From: Bacillus sp. FJAT-14578
GTDB taxonomy: Bacteria; Bacillota; Bacilli; Bacillales; Bacillaceae_H
DNA: 64,000 nucleotides
Assembly (NCBI RefSeq): GCF_000504165.1
Contig: NZ_KI632508.1
Location: 62,001-126,000, forward strand
Direction of reading: 5' to 3'
In this document: positions 1 to 8,095 of the stretch, one piece after another
Layout of the letters: each line of letters starts with the position of its first letter
Position numbering within the stretch: the stretch's first letter is position 1
Program-made: the position numbers and the translations under genes
Notes under the pieces: generated by a model
What the model was told of the DNA's origin: nothing
Databases searched by the model: none
The model's input: only the letters and a program-made list of their open reading frames with translations

Positions 1-135
1 CTTTTATGCTTTTATACTTTTATGCAATAGATTATATCCTATATAAAAATAATTTCAACAATTTTCCGAAAATTTTATTGAAATAACTATCCCTATCTAT
101 TCACTCTGTTTTTATTATCATTCCTTTCTTCTATT

Positions 136-912
136 CTATTTTCCTTTAAATATAGGTTTTCTTTTTTCGCTAAAAGCAGCCAATGCTTCCATACGGTCTT
201 CTGTCGGAATCGTTAATTCATATGCTTTCCGTTCAAGATGAAGACCAGTCTGAAGATCGACTTTCATCCCTTCCTTAATCGAAAATTTTGCTTGCCGCAA
301 AGCAATCGGTCCATTTTGCAGCATTGCCTCTGCCAGACGCCGTGCAGCTGCCTCCAATTGATTAGGCGGTACGACTTCTGTAAACATACCGTATGTATAT
401 CCTTCGATCGTAGAAATTTTGCGAGCTGTCAAAATTAACTCCAAAGCTTTTGCTTCTCCAATTAAACGAGGAAGGCGCTGCGTACCTCCTGCTCCTGGAA
501 TGATGGCCAGACTTGTTTCTGTTAAGCCGATAAAAGTATTATCAGCGGCAATACGGAAGTCACAAGCAAGCGCCAGCTCCATCCCCCCGCCGAATGCGTA
601 TCCATTTAAAACAGCAATGACCGGCTGGGGAAGCTGTTCAATCTTTGTGAAGACCTCACCAATTTTATAGATATTTCGTTTGACTTCCTCGACCGTTAAT
701 GATTTCCTTTCTTTTAAATCCGCCCCTACGCTGAATGCCTTCTCTCCCGCTCCTGTTATTGTGACAACCCGGATGGTTTCATTGATTCGCACCGATTCCA
801 CGGCTTCCTCCAATCGAAGCAGCATTTCATAGTTGAATGCGTTCAATACATCGGGACGGTTTAATATAATATTGGCTACATGGCCATTCACTTCGTATCG
901 TATAGAATTCAT
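136..912 (-). CDS. enoyl-CoA hydratase/isomerase family protein (crotonase fold)
   Basis: This 258-residue crotonase-fold protein probably hydrates enoyl-CoA in beta-oxidation or branched-chain acyl-CoA breakdown. The oxyanion-hole segment GGGMELALACD and the later IIPGAGGTQRL block are present, and both hydratase glutamates are kept (Glu112 in MELA, Glu132 in LTETS). The first ATG of the open frame is not used here: the chosen ATG at 912 follows AAAGGGTGG with 8-nt spacing and begins with the family-like MNSIRYEV. It lies 86 bp downstream of lcfB on the same strand, so co-transcription from the FadR-controlled lcfB promoter is likely. The substrate cannot be told from sequence; methylglutaconyl-CoA hydratase is an alternative. 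Confidence 0.85.
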   Translation of the reverse strand: MNSIRYEVNGHVANIILNRPDVLNAFNYEMLLRLEEAVESVRINETIRVVTITGAGEKAFSVGADLKERKSLTVEEVKRNIYKIGEVFTKIEQLPQPVIAVLNGYAFGGGMELALACDFRIAADNTFIGLTETSLAIIPGAGGTQRLPRLIGEAKALELILTARKISTIEGYTYGMFTEVVPPNQLEAAARRLAEAMLQNGPIALRQAKFSIKEGMKVDLQTGLHLERKAYELTIPTEDRMEALAAFSEKRKPIFKGK

Positions 913-929
913 TAGTCTTACCACCCTTT

Positions 930-943
930 TGTTAGCGTTTACA
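930..943. promoter_or_regulatory. candidate cre (CcpA) site
   Basis: TGTTAGCGTTTACA matches the CcpA consensus TGWAANCGNTNWCA at all but position 4. It lies 18 bp upstream of the crotonase start, inside the lcfB-crotonase gap, where it could act as a roadblock. Consensus match only. Confidence 0.35.
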
Positions 944-998
944 TTAATGTTTCTATACGAAAAAACAAAACCCTTTTTTACCACAGGGTAATTTCAGC

Positions 999-2552
999 CT
1001 ACCTGTTTAATAGGTGTTGCTTCAATGCTCTTCTTAATATCTTTCCAGTCGTGTTTTTAGGAAGCTCTTCTAAAAATTCAATTTCACTGGGAACCTTATA
1101 TTTTGCTAAATGGTTATGACAATACGTTAATAAATCCTCTTCCGTAACATTAGGTTCTTTTAAAACAACAAAACACTTGATTGCTTCTCCAAAATTTACA
1201 TCAGGGACCCCAATAACCGCCGCTTCCAGAACAGATGGGTGGTTGTACAATACTTCTTCTACTTCGCGCGGATAGACATTGTATCCCCCTACAATAATCA
1301 TATCTTTTTTGCGGTCGACAATATAAAAGTATCCATCCTCATCCATTCTCGCCAAATCCCCCGTATACAGCCAGCCATCTTTAATTGTAAATTCAGTCTC
1401 CTCGGGCATCTTGTAATAGCCCTTCATGATGTTGGGACCACGTACAATTAATTCTCCTACTTGTCCAACCGGTACCTCTACACCAAACTCATTTACCACT
1501 TTATTTTCTACATTAACGATACTTGTTCCGATAGAGCCCGGCTTACACGGACGGTTAAGAGGATTAAAGCATGTAACAGGCGATGCCTCTGATAATCCAT
1601 AGCCTTCGGAAATAACGACATCAAACTTTTGCTCGAATGCTGTTAAAAGTGCTACCGGCATAGATGCTCCCCCAGAAATGCAAAGCCGCAGTGTCTCCAC
1701 ATCCACTTGATCTCCTCCTGGGTATTGAAGCAAGAAATTATACATGGTGGGAACCCCAGCAAATATAGTTGCTTTCTGTTCTCGAATGGTTTGAAAAATA
1801 GCAGGCGGACTGAATTTCGGCATAATAATGACTGTTCCCCCATTCATTAATGGAGCATTTAGCGCCACCGTTAAACAAAACACGTGAAACATGGGCAAAA
1901 CGGCAAGCACGCGATCTTGGCCGTTAATATTCAAGAAGTCTGCGATATCTTTTGCATTGCTGTATAGATTTTGATGGGAGAGCATGGCCCCTTTTGGTTT
2001 GCCTGTCGTTCCCGACGTATATAAAATAACCGCCGTTTCTTCCTCCTGAAGAGTTGGAAAATCGTATGTTTCTTCTCCTAACGACATAACTTCTGTAAAT
2101 GATTTGATTCTATTTGAAAGAGGCACCTTCGATTCTTGTTGGGCATTTTCGGATTGTTGAGATGTTTCACATATGATAATATGCTCCACACTCGGAAGAA
2201 GCGAGTCAATGCTCTGTAGTAGAGGAGTTAATATATCAAGAGCGATAATGGCTTTCACATCACCATTGTTCATAATGTAGGCAAGTTCATCTGCGGTGTA
2301 AATGGGGTTCACTGGAATAACGGTTGCGCCTAAACGCAGCGATCCGTATAAGCCCACTACAAAATAAGGAGAGTTTCCTAATAACATGGCGATGTGATCG
2401 CCTTTTTGCAGGCCTATTTTCTCTAGTCCGCTGGCGAATTTAGAAACAGCTTCATCCAATTCCAAATAGGTAACTGCTTTGTCTTCAAACACATATGCAT
2501 GCTTAGCCGCATGCTGGATTGCTTTGGCATGTAATTGCGATGATAAATCCAC
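999..2552 (-). CDS. lcfB: long-chain fatty acid-CoA ligase LcfB
   Basis: LcfB activates long-chain fatty acids to acyl-CoA with ATP at the start of beta-oxidation. The 517-residue protein has the adenylate-forming signature YTSGTTGKPKG, the GYGLSEASP motif, YTGDLARMDEDGYFYIVDR and the C-terminal lysine motif PKNTTGKILRR. Its sequence closely resembles B. subtilis LcfB (YhfL). A GTG start at 2552 (VDLSSQLH) is chosen because it follows AAAGGGAGTG; the longer open frame runs through the operator. A FadR-like operator lies just upstream, and lcfB is a known FadR target in B. subtilis. The crotonase gene follows. Confidence 0.9.
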   Translation of the reverse strand: MDLSSQLHAKAIQHAAKHAYVFEDKAVTYLELDEAVSKFASGLEKIGLQKGDHIAMLLGNSPYFVVGLYGSLRLGATVIPVNPIYTADELAYIMNNGDVKAIIALDILTPLLQSIDSLLPSVEHIIICETSQQSENAQQESKVPLSNRIKSFTEVMSLGEETYDFPTLQEEETAVILYTSGTTGKPKGAMLSHQNLYSNAKDIADFLNINGQDRVLAVLPMFHVFCLTVALNAPLMNGGTVIIMPKFSPPAIFQTIREQKATIFAGVPTMYNFLLQYPGGDQVDVETLRLCISGGASMPVALLTAFEQKFDVVISEGYGLSEASPVTCFNPLNRPCKPGSIGTSIVNVENKVVNEFGVEVPVGQVGELIVRGPNIMKGYYKMPEETEFTIKDGWLYTGDLARMDEDGYFYIVDRKKDMIIVGGYNVYPREVEEVLYNHPSVLEAAVIGVPDVNFGEAIKCFVVLKEPNVTEEDLLTYCHNHLAKYKVPSEIEFLEELPKNTTGKILRRALKQHLLNR

Positions 2553-2581
2553 CCTTTCACTCCCTTTACCTACATAACGAA

Positions 2582-2599
2582 TGAATGAACAACCATTCA
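2582..2599. promoter_or_regulatory. FadR operator upstream of lcfB
   Basis: TGAATGAACAACCATTCA agrees with the B. subtilis FadR consensus TGAATGAMTANTCATTCA except at positions 9 and 12, and forms an inverted repeat TGAATG/CATTCA. It starts 30 bp upstream of the lcfB GTG, in the place expected for repression relieved by long-chain acyl-CoA. Confidence 0.8.
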
Positions 2600-2695
2600 T
2601 TATGTGAGTTATTTTATTTAAATATTCTAAATATATTATATTTAACAGGAACTGTTCCTGCAAGATATCAAATTCAATCTTTTTCTAAATTTAAA

Positions 2696-2722
2696 GCTGC
2701 GGAAGAAAAGACTCTCCGCAGC
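2696..2722 (-). terminator. hairpin terminator after the lplJ remnant
   Basis: GCTGCGGA and TCCGCAGC pair as an 8-bp stem; on the minus strand a TTTAAATTT tail follows. It ends transcription coming from yhfI and the lplJ remnant before lcfB. Confidence 0.6.
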
Positions 2723-2734
2723 CTATATTTTATT

Positions 2735-2756
2735 GTTAAACAAACGTTTGTTTAAC
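2735..2756. promoter_or_regulatory. 22-bp perfect palindrome, putative TetR-type operator
   Basis: The core ttaaacaaacgtttgtttaa, flanked by G and C, is a perfect palindrome. The same 20-bp core occurs once more at 63552. It lies about 180 bp upstream of lcfB and 65 bp beyond the lplJ remnant. Size and symmetry fit a dimeric TetR-family operator; the cognate regulator is unknown. Confidence 0.45.
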
Positions 2757-2820
2757 TTTTCTATCCATTGATCTAACAGGCTTTCTGCTTGCTTTTTTGA
2801 TTTCTCTCTTCACATCATTT

Positions 2821-3048
2821 TTAATAGATCAAGTTGATAAACTCTTCTTTTGTAATGTTTCCGAAATAATGTTGAACGTTTACATCTGCCAATGCTTCTT
2901 CTAAAGCCCCATAGTCATATCGAATATGCTTCAGCTTGTTTTCAACCTCGGATACATTCCCCGACTCCAAAAAAATCGTCATAAATCCGGCACTCTTCTA
3001 TTTGCCCTTTATTGACCTCAAGGCGAACATCAATTTGTCCTACTTTCG
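2821..3048 (-). pseudogene. lplJ: C-terminal remnant of lipoate-protein ligase lplJ
   Basis: Reading minus from the yhfI stop, the DNA encodes VGQIDVRLEVNKGQIEECR, then IYDDFFGVG. After removal of one G in a GGGG run (about 2977-2982) it continues NVSEVENKL to HYFGNITKEEFINLIY and a stop at 2821. This matches the end of B. subtilis LplJ (IDLHLEVKKGKIEDCKIF; HYFGNITKEEFLDLIY). In B. subtilis lplJ follows yhfI. Here roughly the first three quarters are deleted, with the junction at the yhfI stop, and a frameshift breaks the rest. No intact lipoate ligase is seen in this window. Confidence 0.85.
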
Positions 3049-3786
3049 CTATTCCTTCCCCCATATTAAGCCGCTTTTGGCCAAATAAACTGAACCATCA
3101 AATGCCTCTTTTGCTTCTTGTACAAGCTGGTTCAATTCTCCATAATGAGGCAAGTGGGTCAACATGAGCTCTTTGACGTTTGCCTTTTTGGCAATTTGTC
3201 CAGCTTCGACGCTATTCATATGTCCTGCACTCGTCCCATCTTGATTTTTATAAAGATTGCACTCGCAAATGAGAAGATCTGCATCCTGAGAAAATGAAAC
3301 GAATTCCTCCATATAACTTGAATCTGCTGTATAAATAACGGTTTGTTCCCCTGCTGTAATTCTCATGGCAAAACAGGTAACAGGATGCTTCGTTTCAAGA
3401 AAAGTTATGGTAAACGGACCTATTTTCTTTGCATGCGCCAAATCATAGGACATCGCTTTTGTGACATTCGGCATCTCCAAACGGGCAAATCCCTGTTCAT
3501 CGTATACATGCCCATAAATAGGAAGCTCAGGGACATTCTTGCCAAGATAGGATTGAATCAGCCTGGCATATTGCAAAACTCCCACATCCGCGACATGATC
3601 ATGATGATAATGGGAGAGAATTACTGCATCCAGTTCCAAAGGTGATACATAATTTTGAAATTGGGCGACTGCTCCGCTTCCACAATCTATGAGCAGCTTA
3701 AATCCCTCATGTTCTAATAAATAGCTTGATGTCGCTTCATTTTTTTCGGGATATCCACCCCAGAATCCTACTACTGTTACTTTCAT
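3049..3786 (-). CDS. yhfI: metallo-beta-lactamase fold hydrolase YhfI
   Basis: This 245-residue cytoplasmic hydrolase of the metallo-beta-lactamase/RNase Z-like fold carries the metal-binding motif HYHHDH (His59-His64), a later TADSSYMEE segment, and GHMNSVEAG with LTHLPHYG near the end. The length and neighbours (yhfH upstream, lplJ remnant downstream) match B. subtilis YhfI; the substrate is unknown. The ATG at 3786 is chosen over an upstream ATG because AGGGTGA precedes it and the protein then begins MKVTVVGFWGGYP. The stop codon falls at the deletion junction of lplJ, but the YhfI C-terminus looks complete. Confidence 0.85.
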   Translation of the reverse strand: MKVTVVGFWGGYPEKNEATSSYLLEHEGFKLLIDCGSGAVAQFQNYVSPLELDAVILSHYHHDHVADVGVLQYARLIQSYLGKNVPELPIYGHVYDEQGFARLEMPNVTKAMSYDLAHAKKIGPFTITFLETKHPVTCFAMRITAGEQTVIYTADSSYMEEFVSFSQDADLLICECNLYKNQDGTSAGHMNSVEAGQIAKKANVKELMLTHLPHYGELNQLVQEAKEAFDGSVYLAKSGLIWGKE

Positions 3787-4034
3787 CTTTTCACCCTTTT
3801 CCAATTATTTTCTAAAAGTTAGTATAACCGAATCCGGCAAAAAAGAGAGAGAAAAACACTTTTATATAGATTGATTTAAAAAATGCCGCATGATCAAAGA
3901 GCGCAAATGCCAAATTTTCTAGACCTTTGAGGGTGGATTCAAGTTGCTGAATCACGGATTGTGAATATATCCGGATGGAAGGAAGACATGTCGATCTATT
4001 AAGTGGAATGTATACAAATCAAATCTCTCTTTCT

Positions 4035-4076
4035 GTTTTATAACAATTTTCAAAAATATGAATTTTGTTATAAAAC
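4035..4076. repeat. 17-bp imperfect inverted repeat upstream of yhfH
   Basis: GTTTTATAACAATTTTC and its near-complement GAATTTTGTTATAAAAC flank an 8-nt spacer, immediately upstream of the yhfH promoter. It could be an operator; the stem is almost free of GC, which argues against a terminator. The rest of the 353-bp yhfI-yhfH gap (3787-4034) shows no gene or motif I can name. Confidence 0.5.
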
Positions 4077-4080
4077 ATTA

Positions 4081-4110
4081 TTGACACAACGACTTCTGTT
4101 ATAATACAAT
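4081..4110 (+). promoter_or_regulatory. sigma-A promoter of yhfH
   Basis: TTGACA (4081-4086), an 18-nt spacer and TACAAT (4105-4110), ending 30 bp before the yhfH ATG. A TATAAT at 4100 is also present but only 13 nt from the -35 box. Confidence 0.6.
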
Positions 4111-4140
4111 TAGTACAACAAAACAACGGAGGCGAGTCAA

Positions 4141-4272
4141 ATGCTAGTTAAAATGTCCGAATTTTTCAAAAACCTACCTTTAAAAAAATGCTTAGAATGC
4201 GGCAAAGAAATTGAAGAACAGCATGAATGTTATGGAAATAAGTGTGATCATTGTTTACATGTAGTAGAATAA
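4141..4272 (+). CDS. yhfH: YhfH family small zinc-ribbon-like protein
   Basis: A 43-residue protein with paired cysteine motifs CLEC (17-20) and CDHC (35-38) plus Cys30, consistent with a small zinc ribbon. It matches B. subtilis YhfH in size, in the start (SEFFKNLPxKxCxECGK) and in position next to yhfI. A strong GGAGG ribosome binding site precedes the ATG, a good sigma-A promoter lies upstream and a terminator follows. Function is not known. It is shorter than the usual open-frame cutoff. Confidence 0.85.
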   Translation: MLVKMSEFFKNLPLKKCLECGKEIEEQHECYGNKCDHCLHVVE

Positions 4273-4290
4273 AAACTTTATTTTCTTTTA

Positions 4291-4342
4291 GTCTATGAAA
4301 AAGCCAATCTGTGTTATAACACAGATTGGCTTTTTCATAGAC
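4291..4342. terminator. 52-bp perfect palindrome, bidirectional terminator
   Basis: The two 26-nt halves are exact reverse complements, with GCCAATCTGTG in the stem and runs of A/T (GGCTTTTTC) at both outer ends. It lies 18 bp after the yhfH stop and can terminate in either direction. Confidence 0.8.
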
Positions 4343-4352
4343 TTTAGACAAT

Positions 4353-4456
4353 CGTGGCTGCCCCATAATTCCCAAACAGGCCACAAACATTATTTTTCCT
4401 GAAGGACCCGTCACTGAATCCTTGATTTTACTGGGTTCTCATGACGGGTCATCCTC
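4353..4456 (-). repeat. MITE-like repeat family A, copy 1 (lacks first hairpin)
   Basis: On the minus strand it contains the family core: an outer stem pairing GACCCGTCA with TGACGGGTC, the inner AGTAAAATCAA loop flanked by AACCC/GGATT, then the tail ending GGGGCAGCC. Compared with the full copies at 23813 and 34103 it lacks the variable first hairpin. Confidence 0.7.
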
Positions 4457-4471
4457 GATCAACATTTTCAC

Positions 4472-6052
4472 TCAAAGGTGTGATGCCCGGTACTCATTTG
4501 GAGTGATGCCCTCGATTTTTTTGAATACCTTTCGAAAGTACTTATCATCCTGGTATCCGATCATATTGGCGATTTCATAAATTTTCAATTGACTATTTTT
4601 AAGGAGAGACTTTGCCTTATTCATCCGGATTTTTACTAAATAATCGGAAATGTTTTCATTGAATTCTTGTTTAAACTTTCGTGAAATGTACTCCCTGCTT
4701 AAATAGAATCGGTCTGCTATTTCTTGAAGTTTTACATCCCGATCGAAGTTGGCTTGTAAATATTGTTCAATTTCTGCAATAACATTCTTATTTCTTTGAA
4801 GGGAACGCCTTTTCACTATTTTTAGAAAGAGCGCAATTTCACGTTTCTTGCGATTTATATATTGTTCCAGCTGAAATGTTCCCCGTTGATCAAAAAATAA
4901 GTCAATTTGTTTCTCAACATGATCGCTGACAGAATAGGGCACTTCATATTTTTTCAGCCATCTGTGGCTCATCACCTGGTATTCTTTTTCAAAATGAAGC
5001 AGCTGTCTTAAAGACAAAGAACCCGACTCTTGAAATTCCCTTAATAGGTTTTCAATGATTTCTTCAAACGCACGAATCTCTCCGGTTTGAATGGCTTGTT
5101 CGATTTGAGAAGAATAGTCCATTAAATTTGTTAGTGAGACTGGCTTTTCCACTTCTTCGGTGTATACTCTCTGTTCCGTTTCAGCCAGTACATTACTACT
5201 TAATAAAAGTTGCTTCGCATGTTTATAGGAGTCCATCAAATTAGACCCTTGGCCAACGATTTTCCCCAATGCCATTGGACATGATACGTTTAATGATTTC
5301 ATTAAAGAGAGATAAATTTGTTGCAGCAATTGATTGGCTTGTTCCAGCCGATCCCAAAAGATGATTGTGATTTCTCCCTTATTGGATAAGTAACGAAAAC
5401 CGATTCCGCATTTCTTTTCACTTAATACTTCGTTGATAACATTCAAGATGGTGAAATAGGCTAAATCCCTGTCTCCCTTAAAAGTATCGATGGTCCTGCC
5501 GTTTATTCTTACAATCGCTGCTTCGTAGTTTTGTGTAATATGGAGGCCCATTTCCTCGTACATCGACTGATCAATTTCTTGACTGTTGAGCAATTGTGTC
5601 AATTTTCGGTCACGATACATCGGCTTCATTTCATTCATTAGCTGGTGGATACTTTTATCTTTTTTACGGCTCGCTTCTTCCTTTTTCCATTCCGTCACCG
5701 CATTCCCTAACGTATCATTTAAAATCTCCGGATCAATCGGCTTTAAAATATAATCGGCGCTCCCGAAGTGGATGGCCTTTCTCATGTAATGGTAATCATC
5801 ATACCCTGTTACGACAATTGTTTTACTGCCCGGTTGATTATTTTTAATCCACTCTAATAGTTGAATCCCATCCATTTTCGGCATTTTCATATCCGTAAAA
5901 ATGATCGCTGGTTTATACTTCTTTATAAGATCAACAGCCTCTTCTCCATTTTCAGCTTCAAAAATCTCTTCGATTCCCTGATCATCCCATTGCCCCAATA
6001 ACTTAATCCCTTCACGAACATGTTGTTCGTCATCTACAATTAATGCTCTCAT
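4472..6052 (-). CDS. YesN-type response regulator (receiver plus AraC HTH)
   Basis: This 526-residue transcription factor has an N-terminal receiver domain (acidic Asp7/Asp8, phospho-acceptor Asp54 in FTDMKMPKMDG, Lys104 in YILKPID), a middle region of unknown fold, and an AraC-type double helix-turn-helix over the last 100 residues (LQEIADRFYLSREYISRKFK; IANMIGYQDDKYFRKVFKK). Its start overlaps the sensor kinase stop as ATGA, so the two are translationally coupled. It probably activates the adjacent sugar ABC genes; a 27-bp motif shared by their two upstream regions is a candidate target. It is convergent with yhfH. Confidence 0.9.
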   Translation of the reverse strand: MRALIVDDEQHVREGIKLLGQWDDQGIEEIFEAENGEEAVDLIKKYKPAIIFTDMKMPKMDGIQLLEWIKNNQPGSKTIVVTGYDDYHYMRKAIHFGSADYILKPIDPEILNDTLGNAVTEWKKEEASRKKDKSIHQLMNEMKPMYRDRKLTQLLNSQEIDQSMYEEMGLHITQNYEAAIVRINGRTIDTFKGDRDLAYFTILNVINEVLSEKKCGIGFRYLSNKGEITIIFWDRLEQANQLLQQIYLSLMKSLNVSCPMALGKIVGQGSNLMDSYKHAKQLLLSSNVLAETEQRVYTEEVEKPVSLTNLMDYSSQIEQAIQTGEIRAFEEIIENLLREFQESGSLSLRQLLHFEKEYQVMSHRWLKKYEVPYSVSDHVEKQIDLFFDQRGTFQLEQYINRKKREIALFLKIVKRRSLQRNKNVIAEIEQYLQANFDRDVKLQEIADRFYLSREYISRKFKQEFNENISDYLVKIRMNKAKSLLKNSQLKIYEIANMIGYQDDKYFRKVFKKIEGITPNEYRASHL

Positions 6053-7869
6053 GAAGGTTGCACCTCCTTGCTTATAACAGCCGGTATTTCAATCGTAATC
6101 GTAAAGTGTTCATTTTCACGACTTGTAATGACCATCTTGGCTTGATCACTGTAATAAATATTTAAGCGATCGTAAATATTCTTCAACCCGATTGCTTCGC
6201 GTTTGGCTATATCTGCCGGTGCTGTTCCTGCAAGTTCGTTTTGGATGCTTTCCAACCGCTCTTCATTTACACCCTTTCCGTTATCTTGCACTTCAATGCA
6301 AACGGTTCCACACTCATTTATAAAAGCCTTAATATAAATGAAGCCTTTCTCTACCTTCTGATCGAATCCATACTTAAAGCAGTTTTCGACAATAGGCTGC
6401 AAAATCATTTTCGGCAGGAGGACATTATTCATTTGCTCTTGAACCTCCAACTCATATTCGAAACGTTCTCCAAATCGCTGCTTCTGCAAAGACAAATAAG
6501 ATTTTACATGCTGGACTTCCTGTACAAACGAAACAACATCTTCCTTCATATTCATGCTGTATCTCATAATGTTTGATAATGATGTTAACAGTGAATATAC
6601 GGGCACTGCTTTATGCTTTAATGCCAATGTTCCAATCGACTGTAGAGCGTTATACAGAAAATGCGGGTTAATTTGTGACTGCAGCACTCTCAGCTGGGTC
6701 GATTTATTTTCAATCTCGAGCCTATACTCCCTTTGAATTAAATCATTAATTTTCGTAATCATCGATTTAAAATGCCTTCCGAGCATCCCAAACTCGTCAT
6801 TTCCTAATGAATCAAATTCCACCTCAAATTCACCTTTTTCCACCCTTTTCATATTGGCAATCAATACTTTGATAGGTGATGTAAATTTAAAGGAGACGAT
6901 CATCGTAGCCAATACGACTATCACTAACGTAATGATGCCGATTAAAATATTGATAAAAGCCGTTTCTCTGGCACTCTCATAAAGAAGGTCATAAGGAATT
7001 CTCTTGACGATGTACCAGTCTTTAAAAGGCCCAGAAAACTTTTCATGGACAATGACACCGGAAAAATGGTCATCCTTCCATTCTAAATCATGATTGGAAA
7101 GAGGCGATTCTTTTACATGCTCAAACCATTCTTCTTTATTTTCTGCTCCTATCAATGTTTGCTCAGAGGAATAAACGACAATCCCGTTTTCATTCATTAC
7201 ATAAAAATCCTCTGCTCCTTTCGTGTATAAACGATCGGCAATGGCACGCAATGATGATAGATTAATATCAATGGATAAAAAGCCTAAAGATCTATCTGAT
7301 GGCACATCTTTTATCATATTGTGAAAACTTAAAACTTGTCTCTTTTCCGACTCCGGGATAACAGATAAATTGTTATAACTATACGTCCTGTGCGGCGGCT
7401 CAATAACCGTGAAGTAGCTGGATTGCCCTAACTGAAAGTAGTATGGATGTTTATATACTTCCTCATACTTCCCCCTGCCGCTTAATCTTGAATGATAGAT
7501 CGTATAAGAATCCATCTCTTTATGAATATAAAGATGTATTTGTTCGATTTCCGGCCGTGTATGAAACAGATACATGAGTATTCTGTTCACTTCTTCCTGA
7601 TTTTGCCGTAAATCGCTGGACACCCCGTCCCTTAGTACATTCATAAACGGACTATATCCATAAAGCCTCGTTGTCATCTGGGCAACATCCTGCAAATAAG
7701 TTGCGATATCTTTTTTTCCATTCTCAATTACATCGTGATTAGTGGAAACAAAGCGATCTTTGAGAGATTCTTTTGTATGATAATACGTAATGGCGATTGA
7801 TGCTCCAAAAGGGAGAACGGTTACAATCATTAGAAAGATAATCAATTTTTTACGAATACTCCATCCCAT
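6049..7869 (-). CDS. YesM-type sensor histidine kinase
   Basis: This 606-residue membrane kinase has TM1 at about 8-29, a large extracytoplasmic sensor region (about 30-300, Cache-like), TM2 at about 303-326, a HAMP linker (about 327-380), the His_kinase motif QINPHFLYNALQSIG with phospho-His403, and a C-terminal ATPase domain with VENCFKYGF (N box) and VQDNGKGV (G1). This architecture is typical of the LytS/YesM group that senses sugars or their binding proteins. AGGAGG precedes the ATG. It forms a two-gene unit with the regulator and lies downstream of the sugar-transport operon. Confidence 0.9.
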   Translation of the reverse strand: MGWSIRKKLIIFLMIVTVLPFGASIAITYYHTKESLKDRFVSTNHDVIENGKKDIATYLQDVAQMTTRLYGYSPFMNVLRDGVSSDLRQNQEEVNRILMYLFHTRPEIEQIHLYIHKEMDSYTIYHSRLSGRGKYEEVYKHPYYFQLGQSSYFTVIEPPHRTYSYNNLSVIPESEKRQVLSFHNMIKDVPSDRSLGFLSIDINLSSLRAIADRLYTKGAEDFYVMNENGIVVYSSEQTLIGAENKEEWFEHVKESPLSNHDLEWKDDHFSGVIVHEKFSGPFKDWYIVKRIPYDLLYESARETAFINILIGIITLVIVVLATMIVSFKFTSPIKVLIANMKRVEKGEFEVEFDSLGNDEFGMLGRHFKSMITKINDLIQREYRLEIENKSTQLRVLQSQINPHFLYNALQSIGTLALKHKAVPVYSLLTSLSNIMRYSMNMKEDVVSFVQEVQHVKSYLSLQKQRFGERFEYELEVQEQMNNVLLPKMILQPIVENCFKYGFDQKVEKGFIYIKAFINECGTVCIEVQDNGKGVNEERLESIQNELAGTAPADIAKREAIGLKNIYDRLNIYYSDQAKMVITSRENEHFTITIEIPAVISKEVQPS

Positions 7870-7974
7870 ACGATCCTCCTTTAGAATCCTTTTACAGTTT
7901 ACCCCATCTTACGTATTATTGTAACACGAATAGAGATAATCTTGCCCTTTGACCATGTTAAAGCTCCTAATCTG

Positions 7975-8035
7975 AAAAAAGGCCCTTCCGTTAAATCTTG
8001 TTATCGCAACAAGTTAACGCGAAAGGCCTCTTTTA
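7975..8035 (-). terminator. terminator of the sugar ABC operon
   Basis: On the minus strand an AAAAGAGGCCTTTCGCGTTAA arm pairs with a TTAACGGAAGGGCCTTTTTT arm around an inner hairpin (CTTGTTGCGATAACAAG). It starts 60 bp after the binding-protein stop and separates the ABC genes from the kinase. Confidence 0.8.
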
Positions 8036-8095
8036 GAAGAGAGTTCTGACTACCTGTTCTTCAGGCTTTCGGAACCTTATCTTTTAACCTTATTA

